Positions 25,823 through 36,151 are shown, numbered from the stretch's first letter. The stretch is 64,000 nt of DNA from an uncultured Acetatifactor sp. (GCA_947586055.1 CANPXL010000014.1:1-64000); one strand, 5' to 3'. Translations and numbers: made by a program. The notes: generated by a model from the letters alone, not told the origin.

Positions 25823-26527
25823 ATGTCATATTGTGTAAACTGCGGCGTGGAGCTGGACGCTTCCGCAAAAAATTGTCCGCTTTGCGGCACGCCGGTGCTG
25901 AATCCGAACGTAACCGGGAAAGCGGAGGAACCGGCGCCTTTTCCGGTTAGAAAAGAACAGGTGGAGCCTGTAAAGCGAAAGGATTTTGGCGTGCTGGTGT
26001 CCATAACCGTGCTGGCCACGGCGGCGGTGTGCGGCATTCTGAACGCGCTGGTCTTTCGGGAGAGTCTCTGGTCTCTGGCCGTGCTGGGCGGATGCGTGGT
26101 ATTCTGGGTATTTCTGGAACCGGCGCTTTTTTCCGCCGCACAGCCTCTTTGGCTATCGGTTCTGTGTGACGGGGCGGCGGTGGTCTTTCTGCTTTATATG
26201 ATCACGTTTCTCTCCGAAGACAGCGGCTGGTTTTTGGGCCTGGGAGTTCCGCTGGCCGTGCTGACCACAGGCGTGGCGGAGGTTTTCGCGCTGTGCCTGT
26301 ACAGACTTCCCAGATCGTTCCTGACGGTGTCCCTGTATCTCTTTACGGCGGCGGGTCTGCTGTGCCTTGGAATCGAGCTGCTGGTGGACCGCTTTCTGGG
26401 CAATCCGATTGCGCCGGGCTGGTCTGCGGTGGTGCTGACGGTCTGCGGCGTGTTTGATATCGCGTTTATTACGATCCTTTCCCGCAGCAGGCTGAGAAAC
26501 TATGTGCGCAGAAGACTGCATTTTTAG
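25823..26527 (+). CDS. DUF6320 zinc-ribbon membrane protein
   Basis: A 234-residue membrane protein. I use the ATG at 25823, which has a GGGAG site; a start eight codons earlier is open. The N-terminus is a zinc ribbon (CVNCG and CPLCG, Cys4, 7, 21, 24), followed by a charged linker (about 30-60) and six to seven membrane helices. This matches DUF6320, known to me as a neighbour of acetyltransferase-like and esterase genes in Lachnospiraceae. It begins 31 bases after the acyltransferase-like gene. The membrane part may anchor or serve the two enzymes; nothing in the sequence shows transport activity. Confidence 0.75.
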   Translation: MSYCVNCGVELDASAKNCPLCGTPVLNPNVTGKAEEPAPFPVRKEQVEPVKRKDFGVLVSITVLATAAVCGILNALVFRESLWSLAVLGGCVVFWVFLEPALFSAAQPLWLSVLCDGAAVVFLLYMITFLSEDSGWFLGLGVPLAVLTTGVAEVFALCLYRLPRSFLTVSLYLFTAAGLLCLGIELLVDRFLGNPIAPGWSAVVLTVCGVFDIAFITILSRSRLRNYVRRRLHF

Positions 26528-26609
26528 GTGAAGACCGCGGAACCGGGCGAAGCGGAGGGAAAGCGGGAGGACGAAAGGGAAAAGGGAAGCGAGGACGGGA
26601 ATCAGAGAA

Positions 26610-27590
26610 ATGAAAGAAAACAAAGAAAATAAATTAAACAACGAAGACAAAGAAAATATGGAAAACAAAGCAGCAAAAGAAAAAGAGACAAAAAACGAAA
26701 AGGGAGAAAAGAGAAATCAGAACCTGATGCATCTGATCCGGCGGGTCCACGGCCTGGTGGAGAACACGGATATAGAAAAACACAGACATTCTCAGGATCA
26801 GATCGGCGCCGTCCTTGGCAGCGGCAGGGGGATCCGTTATCGGGAAACGGACATTGACGGCATGTACGGGGAATGGGTCGGCGTGGACAGGGCCCACACC
26901 AAAAAATATGTGCTTCTGCACTGCCACGGGGGCGGCTACTCCACCGGCAGCAGCCTGTATGCGAGGACGCTTACGTCGAAGCTGGCGTCGTCCACTTCCA
27001 TGGATGTGCTCTGCTTTGACTATCGGCTGGCGCCGGAGCATCCCTTCCCCGCAGCGCTGGAGGACGCCGTGAAGGCGTGGAATTATCTGATGCTGCTGGG
27101 CTACGGGGCGAGAGATGTGATCCTGACGGGAGATTCCGCCGGAGGAAATCTGGCGCTTGCGCTGACCCTGAAGCTGAAGGAAGAGGGAAGGATCCTGCCC
27201 CGGGGGCTGGTGCTGATGTCCCCATGGACGGATCTGACTTCCTCCGGCGAATCCTTTGAGACAAGGGCGGAGCTTGATCCCGTTCTGGACCGCGCCTATA
27301 TCGACCGCATGGTGGACGCCTATGCGCCGGGACGCGATCTGAAAGATCCGTATATCTCTCCGCTGTTCGGGAATTTTGAAGGGTTTCCGCCGACTTATAT
27401 TCAGGTGGGGGAGAACGAAATCCTGCTCAGCGATTCCGGGCGTCTGCAAAAGGCGTTGGAGGACGCCGGCGTGCCGGTGAGGACAGACGTCTATCCGGGT
27501 ATGTGGCATGTGTTTCAGATGTCGCCTGTGAAGGCGGCCAGGGAAGCCATGGATCAAAACGCGCAATTTATTTATGATATTTGCAGATAA
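26610..27590 (+). CDS. HSL-family alpha/beta hydrolase
   Basis: A 326-residue esterase of the hormone-sensitive-lipase group. The oxyanion motif HGGG is at 106-109, the nucleophile Ser176 in GDSAGGN, and His300 in MWHVFQ; the acid is probably the Asp in ENEILLSDS. DYRLAPEHPFPAA is the usual HSL signature. Residues 1-38 are a Lys/Glu/Asn tail encoded by a purine-rich, repeat-like stretch, and a start at Met40 would give a normal N-terminus, so the true start is uncertain. It ends the acyltransferase-DUF6320-hydrolase set and likely removes or makes acyl esters. Substrate unknown. Confidence 0.85.
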   Translation: MKENKENKLNNEDKENMENKAAKEKETKNEKGEKRNQNLMHLIRRVHGLVENTDIEKHRHSQDQIGAVLGSGRGIRYRETDIDGMYGEWVGVDRAHTKKYVLLHCHGGGYSTGSSLYARTLTSKLASSTSMDVLCFDYRLAPEHPFPAALEDAVKAWNYLMLLGYGARDVILTGDSAGGNLALALTLKLKEEGRILPRGLVLMSPWTDLTSSGESFETRAELDPVLDRAYIDRMVDAYAPGRDLKDPYISPLFGNFEGFPPTYIQVGENEILLSDSGRLQKALEDAGVPVRTDVYPGMWHVFQMSPVKAAREAMDQNAQFIYDICR

Positions 27591-27642
27591 AAAAAGGAAT
27601 TCGGGGACGGCCGCAGAATAGATATGATAGGAGAACAATGTT

Positions 27643-28647
27643 ATGACTATCAGAGAAAGCTTTGAACAGCAGGAAAAGGAGTATTTAAGTCCTTATGCGG
27701 CGCTGAGCATCAACTCAAAGGGAAGGCTTCGGGAAGAGGAACCCTGTGATATCAGGCCTGTGTTCCAGCGGGACCGTGACCGGATCATTCACTGTAAGTC
27801 TTTCCGAAGGCTGAAGGATAAGACTCAGGTTTTTTTAACGCCGGAGGGCGACCACTACAGAACCCGTCTCACCCACACGCTGGAGGTTTCCCAGAATGCC
27901 AGAACCATTGCCAAGGCGCTGCGCCTGAACGAAGAGCTGGTGGAAGCGATTGCGCTGGGGCACGATCTGGGACATACGCCGTTCGGACATGCGGGGGAGA
28001 GGGCGCTTAACAGGGTATGCCCTCTGGGCTTTGAACACAATGTCCAGAGCGTCCGCACGGTGGACAGGCTGGAAAAAGGCGGGCACGGGCTGAATCTGAC
28101 GTATGAGGTCCGGGACGGCATCCTGAATCACCAGACGAAAGGGAATCCCCATACCCTTGAGGGAAAGATCGTCCAGTATTCGGACAAGATCGCCTACATA
28201 CACCACGACATGGACGACGCTCTGCGCGCGGGGATCCTGAAGGAGAGCGACGTGCCGAAAGAGATCAGCGACGTGATCGGCTGTACCACAGGGGAGAGAC
28301 TGGATCATTTCATTCATGACATTGTCACGAACAGCATGGGGAAAAATGATATCTGCATGTCGGAGCCGGTGGCGGAAGCCATGAGGAAGCTTCGGCAGTT
28401 CATGTTTGAAAACGTCTACCAGAACCCTGTGGCCAAGAGCGAGGAAAGCAAGGCGGAGACGCTGATGGAGACGCTTTACGGACATTTCCTGAAAAATATC
28501 GGCGACATGCCGGCGGAGTACGGACAGCTGATCGACGAGGGGGAGCCGAAGGAACAGGTGGTCTGCGATTATGTCGGGGCGATGACGGACCGGTTTGCCA
28601 TCGCCGTCTATGAGGATATTTATATTCCGAAATCCTGGTCCGTTTAG
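27643..28647 (+). CDS. dgt: Deoxyguanosinetriphosphate triphosphohydrolase-like protein
   Basis: A 334-residue HD-domain enzyme that cleaves dNTPs to nucleoside and tripolyphosphate. Metal ligands are visible in RLTHTLEVSQ (His), LGHDLGHTPFGHAGE (HD) and YSDKIAYIHHD (Asp). FRRLKDKTQVF and NHQTKG are family signatures. The length matches the short clostridial type. It lies directly before dnaG, a conserved arrangement in Lachnospiraceae, linking nucleotide pool control and replication. Strong family match. Confidence 0.92.
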   Translation: MTIRESFEQQEKEYLSPYAALSINSKGRLREEEPCDIRPVFQRDRDRIIHCKSFRRLKDKTQVFLTPEGDHYRTRLTHTLEVSQNARTIAKALRLNEELVEAIALGHDLGHTPFGHAGERALNRVCPLGFEHNVQSVRTVDRLEKGGHGLNLTYEVRDGILNHQTKGNPHTLEGKIVQYSDKIAYIHHDMDDALRAGILKESDVPKEISDVIGCTTGERLDHFIHDIVTNSMGKNDICMSEPVAEAMRKLRQFMFENVYQNPVAKSEESKAETLMETLYGHFLKNIGDMPAEYGQLIDEGEPKEQVVCDYVGAMTDRFAIAVYEDIYIPKSWSV

Positions 28648-28745
28648 GGAGAGGCGCTGTTATGGCGTCCCCAAAGGACAGGCCCCTGAACGGGTTTACG
28701 CAGGAAGACGGGCAGGAAGATCCGGCCCGGTGAGATGAGGTATGC

Positions 28746-30518
28746 ATGCGCTATTCGGATGAACTGATCGAGGAAGTCAGGGAAAGAACAGATATTGTGG
28801 ATTTGGTGGCGGGTTATGTGAGCCTGAAAAAACGGGGCAGCAATCACTGGGGGCTCTGCCCTTTTCACAGGGAGAAGACCCCCTCCTTTTCCGTGTCCGG
28901 CGTCAAGCAGATGTACTATTGTTTTGGGTGCGGAGCCGGCGGAAACGTTTTTACGTTCCTGATGAATTATGAAAATATGTCCTTTCAGGAAGCGGTGAAA
29001 TTTCTTGCGGACCGGGCGGGAATACAGCTCCCGGAGCCGGACGAAAGCGAAGAGATGAAAAAGCGGGAAGGAAAGCGCGCGAGGCTGCTTCAGGTCAACA
29101 AAGAAGCGGCGAGGTTTTTCTATTACCAGCTGCGCAGTCCCAGAGGGGCCGTGGGGCTAAGGTATCTGAAAAATCGGGAGCTGTCCGACGAGACCATGCA
29201 CCGGTTCGGGCTGGGATATGCGGGAGCAAGCGGCGCGGATCTGGTCGGTTACCTTCGGCAGAAGGGCTTTGAGGATGAGCTGATCAAGGAAGCGGGACTG
29301 GCCAGCAATTCGGAACAGCACGGTCTTGTCAGCCAGTTCTGGAATCGCGTCATGTTTCCCATACAGGACATCAATCACAGGGTCATCGGCTTTGGCGGCC
29401 GCGTCATGGGAGACGCTGTGCCAAAATACCTGAATTCGCCGGAGACGCCGGTGTTTGACAAGCGGCGGAACCTGTACGGCCTGAATTTCGCCAGAACGGC
29501 CAGATGCGGCAATATCATTCTCTGCGAGGGCTACATGGATGTGATCGCCATGCATCAGGCGGGCTTTACCCAGGCGGTGGCTTCGCTGGGAACGGCGTTC
29601 ACCCCCGAACAGGCCAATCTGCTGCGCCGGTATACGGAAAACGTGCTGTTGGCCTACGACAGCGACGGCGCCGGCGTGAAAGCGGCGCTGCGGGGGATCG
29701 GGATCCTGCGGGAGGCCGGACTGAACGGCAGGGTCATCAATATGCAGCCTTACAAGGACCCGGACGAGTTTATCAAGGCGCTGGGCCCGGATGCCTTTCA
29801 GGAGAGGATCGACAAGGCGGAAAACAGCTTCTTCTTTGAGATCCGCATTCTGGAGGGCCAGTTCGACATGAGCGATCCGGAGGCAAAGACCAGGTTCCAC
29901 CATGAGATCGCAAAGAAGCTCTGTGATTTTTCCGAGGACGTGGAGCGGGACAATTACCTGCAGGCGGTGGCGGATAAGTATCTGATCGGGGTGGAGAACC
30001 TTCGCAGGCTGGTAAACAGCTACGCGGCCCGGACGGGGCTGGCAAAACCGCTGGAGCGGCCGAAATCCGGCGTTCATCAGAAGAACAGTCCTCAGGAGAA
30101 CGCGAAGAAAGCCCAGAGACTTTTGATTACATGGCTGTCGGATGAACCGAAACTGTATGACAGGATTAAGAAATACATCTCCCCGGAAGACTTTACGGAC
30201 GAGCTGTATCAGAAAGTGGCGTCGCGCCTTTTTCAGGGCCTGGCGGAAGGCACGTTTCAGCCGGCGGGGCTGATCAGCATGTTTGAGGACGAGGACGAAC
30301 AGCGGGAGGCGGCGGCTCTTTTCCATACGAATCTGCCCGAGCTTAACACGGGACCGGAGAGGGAAAAGGCTTTCCACGACATCCTCCTTGCCGTAAAAAA
30401 GAACAGCTATGAATATTATACCGGCAGGCTCGGTACGGATGTGACCGCCTTAAATCAGGTGGTAGAGGGGAAGAAAGCCCTTGAGGAACTGGCAAAGACG
30501 CATATTTCACTGGAATGA
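28746..30518 (+). CDS. dnaG: DNA primase DnaG
   Basis: A 590-residue primase that lays down RNA primers at the replication fork. The zinc-binding domain shows CPFHxEKTPSFSV and YYCFGCGAGGN (about 39-65). The catalytic core carries FPIQDINHRVIGFGGR, and the Toprim motifs ILCEGYMDVIAMHQ and LAYDSDGAG. The C-terminal helicase-binding part (about 440-590) is less conserved. It precedes rpoD by 57 bases, the classic macromolecular synthesis pairing. Complete. Confidence 0.96.
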   Translation: MRYSDELIEEVRERTDIVDLVAGYVSLKKRGSNHWGLCPFHREKTPSFSVSGVKQMYYCFGCGAGGNVFTFLMNYENMSFQEAVKFLADRAGIQLPEPDESEEMKKREGKRARLLQVNKEAARFFYYQLRSPRGAVGLRYLKNRELSDETMHRFGLGYAGASGADLVGYLRQKGFEDELIKEAGLASNSEQHGLVSQFWNRVMFPIQDINHRVIGFGGRVMGDAVPKYLNSPETPVFDKRRNLYGLNFARTARCGNIILCEGYMDVIAMHQAGFTQAVASLGTAFTPEQANLLRRYTENVLLAYDSDGAGVKAALRGIGILREAGLNGRVINMQPYKDPDEFIKALGPDAFQERIDKAENSFFFEIRILEGQFDMSDPEAKTRFHHEIAKKLCDFSEDVERDNYLQAVADKYLIGVENLRRLVNSYAARTGLAKPLERPKSGVHQKNSPQENAKKAQRLLITWLSDEPKLYDRIKKYISPEDFTDELYQKVASRLFQGLAEGTFQPAGLISMFEDEDEQREAAALFHTNLPELNTGPEREKAFHDILLAVKKNSYEYYTGRLGTDVTALNQVVEGKKALEELAKTHISLE

Positions 30519-30575
30519 GGTTATAACTAAACTAACAGGGAACATGAGTTCCCAAGGAAGGATGGAACGGCTACA

Positions 30576-31685
30576 ATGGATGAAAACACACAGGCAAGAT
30601 TTGACGAGAAGGTAAAAGCCCTGCTCGCTCTCGCCAAAAAGAAGAAGAATGTGCTGGAATACCAGGAGATCAGTGAATTTTTTGCCGACCTGTCTCTGGA
30701 AGAGGAACAGTTCGAGAAAATTCTTGAGGTTTTGGACCAGAACAATGTGGACGTGCTCCGGATCACGGAGGACGATGTGGACGACGAGGAGATCCTTCTG
30801 GGCGATGAGGAAGATGTGGATATGGAAAATCTGGATCTTTCCATTCCCGACAGCATCAGCATCGAGGATCCCGTCCGTATGTATTTAAAGGAAATCGGCA
30901 AGGTGCCCCTTCTCTCCGCGGAGGAAGAGATTGAGCTGGCAAAGCGGATGGAGCTGGGAGATCAGGAAGCAAAGAAGCGCCTGGCCGAAGCCAACCTGCG
31001 TCTCGTGGTCAGTATCGCGAAGCGCTATGTGGGCCGGGGCATGCTGTTTCTGGACCTGATTCAGGAAGGAAATCTGGGGCTGATCAAAGCCGTGGAAAAG
31101 TTCGATTACCGGAAGGGATATAAATTTTCCACCTACGCCACATGGTGGATCCGTCAGGCCATCACCCGCGCCATTGCGGATCAGGCCAGAACCATACGGA
31201 TCCCGGTGCACATGGTGGAGACGATCAACAAACTGATCCGGGTCAGCAGACAGCTTCTGCAGGAGCTGGGACGCGAACCGACACCGGAGGAAATTGCGGA
31301 GGAAATGAACATGCCTGTAGATCGTGTGAGAGAAATTTTAAAAATCAGTCAGGAGCCGGTGTCTCTGGAGACGCCTATCGGCGAGGAGGAGGACAGTCAC
31401 CTCGGAGATTTTATTCAGGATGACAATGTGCCTGTTCCCGCGGACGCGGCGGCCTTTACCCTGCTGAAGGAGCAGCTTGTGGAGGTGCTGGGGACCCTGA
31501 CGGAGAGAGAGCAGAAGGTTCTGCGGCTGCGCTTTGGTCTGGACGACGGGAGAGCACGGACGCTGGAAGAGGTGGGAAAGGAATTTAACGTCACCCGTGA
31601 GCGTATCCGGCAGATTGAAGCAAAGGCGCTGAGAAAACTGCGCCATCCCAGCCGCAGCAGAAAGCTGAAGGATTATCTGGATTGA
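30576..31685 (+). CDS. rpoD: Primary sigma factor RpoD (SigA)
   Basis: A 369-residue housekeeping sigma factor. Region 1.1 is present (about 1-80, acidic), region 1.2 begins at [16 protein letters not shown], regions 2.1-2.4 include [34 protein letters not shown] and [19 protein letters not shown] for -10 recognition, and region 4.2 is [19 protein letters not shown] for -35 recognition. Promoters in this window with TTGACA/TATAAT elements fit it. The stop overlaps the start of trmK (TGATG). Confidence 0.97.
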   Translation: MDENTQARFDEKVKALLALAKKKKNVLEYQEISEFFADLSLEEEQFEKILEVLDQNNVDVLRITEDDVDDEEILLGDEEDVDMENLDLSIPDSISIEDPVRMYLKEIGKVPLLSAEEEIELAKRMELGDQEAKKRLAEANLRLVVSIAKRYVGRGMLFLDLIQEGNLGLIKAVEKFDYRKGYKFSTYATWWIRQAITRAIADQARTIRIPVHMVETINKLIRVSRQLLQELGREPTPEEIAEEMNMPVDRVREILKISQEPVSLETPIGEEEDSHLGDFIQDDNVPVPADAAAFTLLKEQLVEVLGTLTEREQKVLRLRFGLDDGRARTLEEVGKEFNVTRERIRQIEAKALRKLRHPSRSRKLKDYLD

Positions 31686-32449
31686 TGGACGGCAGAAAAA
31701 AGGCTTTGTCCAGGCGGCTTTTAATGCTGGCGAACATGGTGACTTTGGGAAACCGTGTGGCGGATGTGGGCTGTGACCATGGCTTTCTCTCCGTCTATCT
31801 GGTGCGGGAGGGCATCAGCCCCCGCGTCATCGCCATGGATGTCAGAAGCGGCCCGTTGTCCGCCGCCAGGGAACATATCGGCGCCAGCGGTCTGGGGTCA
31901 TACATAGAGACGCGTCTCTCGGACGGCCTTCAGGAGTTGAGACCCGGGGAGACGGATGCGGTGGTATGCGCGGGCATGGGCGGCAGGCTGATGGCGCGGA
32001 TTCTGGAAGAGAGCCTTGAGAAGGCAAGGGGGATGCGCGAGCTGATCCTGCAGCCACAGTCGCAGATAAAGGAATTCCGGCAGTTTCTGCGCGGGGCCGG
32101 GTTTCAGGTCACGGCCGAAGACATGGTCCGGGAAGACGGAACCTATTATTTTGCCATGCGGGCGGTGCCGGGAGAGACGGAAAGGGGATTGGAGGAAAGG
32201 ACGGTTTTTGACAGGGCGCTCTGCGACCGGTTCGGAGAAATTCTTCTTTCCGGAAGACATCCGCTTCTCGGACGGTATCTGCTGGAAAGGGAGAAGCTTC
32301 TGGAGAAGCTGACGGCCGCGCTTGCGGAAAGGGACGGAGAGCGGATCCGGAAACGGTTTCTGGAGCTGCAGGAGGAACTGGGCGACGTCCGCAGGGCGCT
32401 GGCGCTGTTTGCGGGGGAGAGTCTCTGTGCGGAGCAGGCCGGCGTCTGA
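31685..32449 (+). CDS. trmK: tRNA (adenine(22)-N1)-methyltransferase TrmK
   Basis: A 254-residue SAM-dependent enzyme that methylates A22 of tRNAs. Motif I is VADVGCDHGFLSVYL (about 27-41), the catalytic-loop region is VVCAGMGGRLM, and LQPQSQIKEFRQFL and EDMVREDGTYYFAM are family signatures. The C-terminal helical pair (about 185-240) matches the coiled coil of TrmK. The ATG at 31685 overlaps the rpoD stop. In many Firmicutes trmK follows sigA in this way. Confidence 0.92.
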   Translation: MDGRKKALSRRLLMLANMVTLGNRVADVGCDHGFLSVYLVREGISPRVIAMDVRSGPLSAAREHIGASGLGSYIETRLSDGLQELRPGETDAVVCAGMGGRLMARILEESLEKARGMRELILQPQSQIKEFRQFLRGAGFQVTAEDMVREDGTYYFAMRAVPGETERGLEERTVFDRALCDRFGEILLSGRHPLLGRYLLEREKLLEKLTAALAERDGERIRKRFLELQEELGDVRRALALFAGESLCAEQAGV

Positions 32450-32539
32450 CGAGGGCAGCGGGGCGATGAAGCCCTGTCACGGGTCGGGAAGGCGCCGCGC
32501 CTGCGGCGTTTGACAGGGCGTCAAAAAGGAGGAGAAGGT

Positions 32540-34195
32540 ATGGCGGTAGTTACGATACGGGGGGAGAAGAGAGAGTATCCCCAGGGAACCTCTTATGAGA
32601 CCATAGCGGAGGAATTTCAGGAGACTTATGGCAGTATGATCGCCGTCGCGGTGGCAAACGGGAAAATACGGGAACTGTTCAAAAAGGTGACAAAAGACTG
32701 CACGCTGGATTTTTTCACAGTGGGGGACGACATCGGCCACAGAACCTATGTGCGCACGGCCACCATGCTGCTGTTGAAGGGCATCTGCGATGTGTTCGGG
32801 CCTGAGGCGGCTTTGGCCAGCACGGTGGAATTTTCGGTGGGGAACGGCATTTATGTCAACCTGCGGGGAACTGCCGCAGCGAACGCGGAAGGCGCGGAAG
32901 CGGTGGGGCGGCGCATGCGGGAGCTGGCGGAGAAAAAAGCGCCGTTCCGGAAAAGGACCTATCCCATTGAGGACGCCATGGAGCTGTTCCGCAACAGAAA
33001 GATGCAGGACAAGGAGAAGCTGTTCCGCTACCGGATGAGTTCCACCGTGAACCTGTATGAGATTGACGGCTATTATGATTATTATTACGGCTATATGCTT
33101 CCCAACGCCGGGTATGTAAAATGGTTTGACCTGATCCCCTACGAAGAGGGATTCATGCTGCTTTTGCCCACAAGAAAGAATCCGACGGTGGTGGAAGCCT
33201 TCGACGAGCGCAGAAAACTGTTCGAGACCATGGAGGACTCCGAAGAGTGGGGAAGGGTCGCGGGCATAGAGACGGTGGGGGACCTGAACGATCAGATCTG
33301 TCAGGGCTCCATGAGCGAGCTGATCCTTGTGCAGGAGGCGGCCCAGGAGCGGAGGATCGGCGAGATCGCAAAAGAGATCGTAAGCCGGGGCAACGTGAAA
33401 TTCGTGATGATCGCGGGGCCTTCTTCCTCGGGGAAGACCAGCTTTTCCCACAGGCTGTCCATTCAGCTGAGAACGCTGGGAAAGACGCCCCATCCCATCG
33501 CGCTGGACGATTATTTTGTGGACAGGGAGCTGACGCCGAGGGACGAGAACGGCGACTATAATTTTGAATGTCTCGAAGCCATCGACGTCAAAAAGTTCAA
33601 CGAGGACATGACCCGGCTGCTTGCGGGCGAGAAGGTGGAACTCCCCTCCTTTAACTTTAAGATCGGGAAACGGGAATACAGGGGAAATTACCTGCAGCTT
33701 GCGTCCGACGATATCCTTGTGATAGAGGGGATCCACGGGCTGAATGACAGAATGTGCTACGCCCTGCCCAAAGAGAGCAGATTCCGCATTTATATCAGCG
33801 CCCTTACCACCCTGAACGTAGACAACCATAACAGGATCTCCACCACCGACGGCAGGCTTCTGCGCAGGATGGTGCGGGACGCCCGCACCAGAGGGGCCAG
33901 CGCGCAAAGGACCATCGAAATGTGGGCTTCCGTGCGAAGGGGCGAGGAAGAGAACATCTTCCCGTTTCAGGAGGGAGCGGACGCCATGTTCAATTCGGCG
34001 CTGATCTATGAGCTTGCGGTGCTGAAGCCGTTTGCGGAGCCGCTGCTCTTTCAGATTCCGAAGGAGACGCCGGAATATTACGAGGCGAAGAGACTGCTGA
34101 AATTTCTGGATTATTTCCTGAGCGTGCCCAGCGAAAGTCTTCCGAACAATTCCCTTTGCAGAGAATTTGTGGGCGGAAGCTGTTTCAATGTATGA
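32540..34195 (+). CDS. Nucleoside (uridine) kinase-like protein with ThrRS-like N-terminal half
   Basis: A 551-residue fusion protein. I use the ATG at 32540 with a GGAGGAG site. Residues 1-60 resemble a TGS domain, and about 60-220 resemble the second additional domain of threonyl-tRNA synthetase; the C-terminal half is a uridine-kinase/phosphoribulokinase P-loop domain with AGPSSSGKTSFSHRL (Walker A, about 297-311), HPIALDDYFVDRE and LVIEGIHGLND. The layout is common in Clostridia and usually named uridine kinase or nucleoside kinase. The substrate has not been established to my knowledge. The ThrRS-like part may act as an editing or binding module. Confidence 0.85.
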   Translation: MAVVTIRGEKREYPQGTSYETIAEEFQETYGSMIAVAVANGKIRELFKKVTKDCTLDFFTVGDDIGHRTYVRTATMLLLKGICDVFGPEAALASTVEFSVGNGIYVNLRGTAAANAEGAEAVGRRMRELAEKKAPFRKRTYPIEDAMELFRNRKMQDKEKLFRYRMSSTVNLYEIDGYYDYYYGYMLPNAGYVKWFDLIPYEEGFMLLLPTRKNPTVVEAFDERRKLFETMEDSEEWGRVAGIETVGDLNDQICQGSMSELILVQEAAQERRIGEIAKEIVSRGNVKFVMIAGPSSSGKTSFSHRLSIQLRTLGKTPHPIALDDYFVDRELTPRDENGDYNFECLEAIDVKKFNEDMTRLLAGEKVELPSFNFKIGKREYRGNYLQLASDDILVIEGIHGLNDRMCYALPKESRFRIYISALTTLNVDNHNRISTTDGRLLRRMVRDARTRGASAQRTIEMWASVRRGEEENIFPFQEGADAMFNSALIYELAVLKPFAEPLLFQIPKETPEYYEAKRLLKFLDYFLSVPSESLPNNSLCREFVGGSCFNV

Positions 34196-34312
34196 GCGTC
34201 TGTTACAAAAAACGTGTTGAAATCCGGGAACAGGGTATTGCGCCGCGCCTTTGTCGGTGATAAAATATATTGAGATATGATATATCATTTTATAACGTTG
34301 GAGGATAAGCTG

Positions 34313-36100
34313 ATGCAGAAAAGAAAAAGCAGTCTGATTTTTTCCATCATGATCATGAGCGCGGTGATCGTCTTACTGACGGCGCTCATTATAGGCGGAA
34401 CTTCGGTGGTGTCGCTGTCAACTCTGTCTGACTCGTCCTATGATACATACGAAAGCGCCATGGACGAGGGGTATAAGAACGAGATCAAATCCCAGGTACA
34501 GAGCACCATATCCGTGATGCAGGCACAGTACGATATGTACCAGGCCGGGGAAAAGACAGAGGAAGAGGCGAAGAACGACGCCAAGGAGATCATCCGCGTC
34601 ATGCGCTACAGGGACGACCAGAGCGGATATTTCTGGATCGACGACACGGACTATATTCTTGTCATGCACCCCATTCTTGTGGAGAACGAGGGAAACAACC
34701 GTTATGATCTGCAGGATCCCAACGGCGTCATGATCGTGCAGTCCATCGTAAAGGTCTGCCAGACGCCGGAAAAAGGCGGGTTCAACGAATTTTATTTCAC
34801 AAAGGCGGACGGCGTCACCGTGGCGCCGAAGATCGCGTATTCTCAGATCTTTGAACCATGGGGCTGGATCGTGTCCACGGGAAACTATGTGGACGACATC
34901 ACGGAGGACAAGGCCCAGACCCGGGCAGAGCTGAAAAATCTCTACAATGAAGTGATCATCCGCATGATCGTCATTTTTGTGGCCGCGGTTCTGATCGGAC
35001 TGGCCATCGCTTATTTTGTGGGCCGCAGGATCATTGCTCCCTTAAAGAAGATTCAGGTATTTGCAGGTCATATTGCCGACGGCGATCTTACGACCAGCGT
35101 GGAAGTGGAACAGAACAACGAGATCGGGCAGACCGCGCAGGCTCTTCTGGTGGCGCAGGACAATATGCGGGATCTTCTGCGGGGGATCAACGATGTGGCT
35201 CAGAGCGTGAGCAACGTGCTGGATCAGTTCGATGCGGCGTTCCGAAATATGAAAGAGTCCATCGGGCAGGTCAACTCGGCGGTGGATTCCATTGCGGACA
35301 ACGTGAGCCGGCAGGCGGATTCCACGGATGAAGCTTCCGACGATGTGAACGTTATGGCGGACAGGATCCGTCAGACCGGGGACGAGGTGGAGAGCCTTGA
35401 CCGGAACGCGAAGGATATGAGCCAGATCAGCGAGCAGTCCATGGAAACGCTGAAGCAGCTGATTCAGGTCAACGAGATTACGAGAAAGAGCATCACGGGC
35501 ATGGCGGAGCAGATCAACTCCACGCACCGTTCGGTACAGCAGATCCATGTCGCAGCCAATCTGATCAATGAGATCTCCGACCAGACCGGCCTTCTGGCGC
35601 TGAATGCCAGCATCGAGGCGGCAAGAGCGGGCGAAACCGGAAAGGGCTTTGCCGTTGTCGCGGACGAGATTGCAAAGCTTGCCAACCAGTCTTCCGAATC
35701 GGTAGGAGAGATCAACAGAGTGGTGGAGGAACTGCAGAACAACGCCACAAAATCCGTGGAAGGCATGCGGGAGATCAACAGTTCGGTTGACAAACAGGTG
35801 GAAACGCTTACGGAGACCCAGCAGATCTTTACGAGACTGCATCAGGAGCTGTCCAACTGCGTATCTTCGGTTCAGTCGATCGACGGCATGACGGAGGAAC
35901 TGGAGAAACAGAGGACCAATGTGACGGAGTCCCTGAACGTGCTGAATTCTCTGGCTCAGGACAACGCGGCGGTGGCGCAGGAGACCTCGGCCATGTCCGC
36001 AGGGCTGGCAAAGGTGGTGGATGATTCCGGTTCCATCATGGAAGATCTGGAGAATAAGACGAAATCTTTGATGGATAATATCCATAGATTTAAGATTTGA
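34313..36100 (+). CDS. Methyl-accepting chemotaxis protein with single Cache domain
   Basis: A 595-residue chemoreceptor. I start at the ATG at 34313 with GGAGG. Membrane helix 1 spans about 10-33; the external domain is of the sCache_2 type ([20 protein letters not shown], then [17 protein letters not shown]); helix 2 lies near 215-238, followed by a HAMP domain. The cytosolic signalling hairpin includes [40 protein letters not shown]. Such Cache domains bind small organic acids. No che or flagellar genes are in the window. Complete and typical in length. Confidence 0.92.
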   Translation: MQKRKSSLIFSIMIMSAVIVLLTALIIGGTSVVSLSTLSDSSYDTYESAMDEGYKNEIKSQVQSTISVMQAQYDMYQAGEKTEEEAKNDAKEIIRVMRYRDDQSGYFWIDDTDYILVMHPILVENEGNNRYDLQDPNGVMIVQSIVKVCQTPEKGGFNEFYFTKADGVTVAPKIAYSQIFEPWGWIVSTGNYVDDITEDKAQTRAELKNLYNEVIIRMIVIFVAAVLIGLAIAYFVGRRIIAPLKKIQVFAGHIADGDLTTSVEVEQNNEIGQTAQALLVAQDNMRDLLRGINDVAQSVSNVLDQFDAAFRNMKESIGQVNSAVDSIADNVSRQADSTDEASDDVNVMADRIRQTGDEVESLDRNAKDMSQISEQSMETLKQLIQVNEITRKSITGMAEQINSTHRSVQQIHVAANLINEISDQTGLLALNASIEAARAGETGKGFAVVADEIAKLANQSSESVGEINRVVEELQNNATKSVEGMREINSSVDKQVETLTETQQIFTRLHQELSNCVSSVQSIDGMTEELEKQRTNVTESLNVLNSLAQDNAAVAQETSAMSAGLAKVVDDSGSIMEDLENKTKSLMDNIHRFKI

Positions 36101-36151
36101 CAGTCTGTCCGTTTCGTTTTCGGAATGGCGCAGACGACCCTGATCGGATGA

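Noticed and set aside
28662-28733. 23-codon ORF between dgt and dnaG with a GGGAGAGG-like site
   Set aside because: No family resemblance and no independent promoter or terminator; probably intergenic.
34201-34312. Possible sigma-D (flagellar/chemotaxis) promoter before the chemoreceptor gene
   Set aside because: GTCGGTGATAA only partly resembles the GCCGATAA -10 and no TAAA sits at the right distance.
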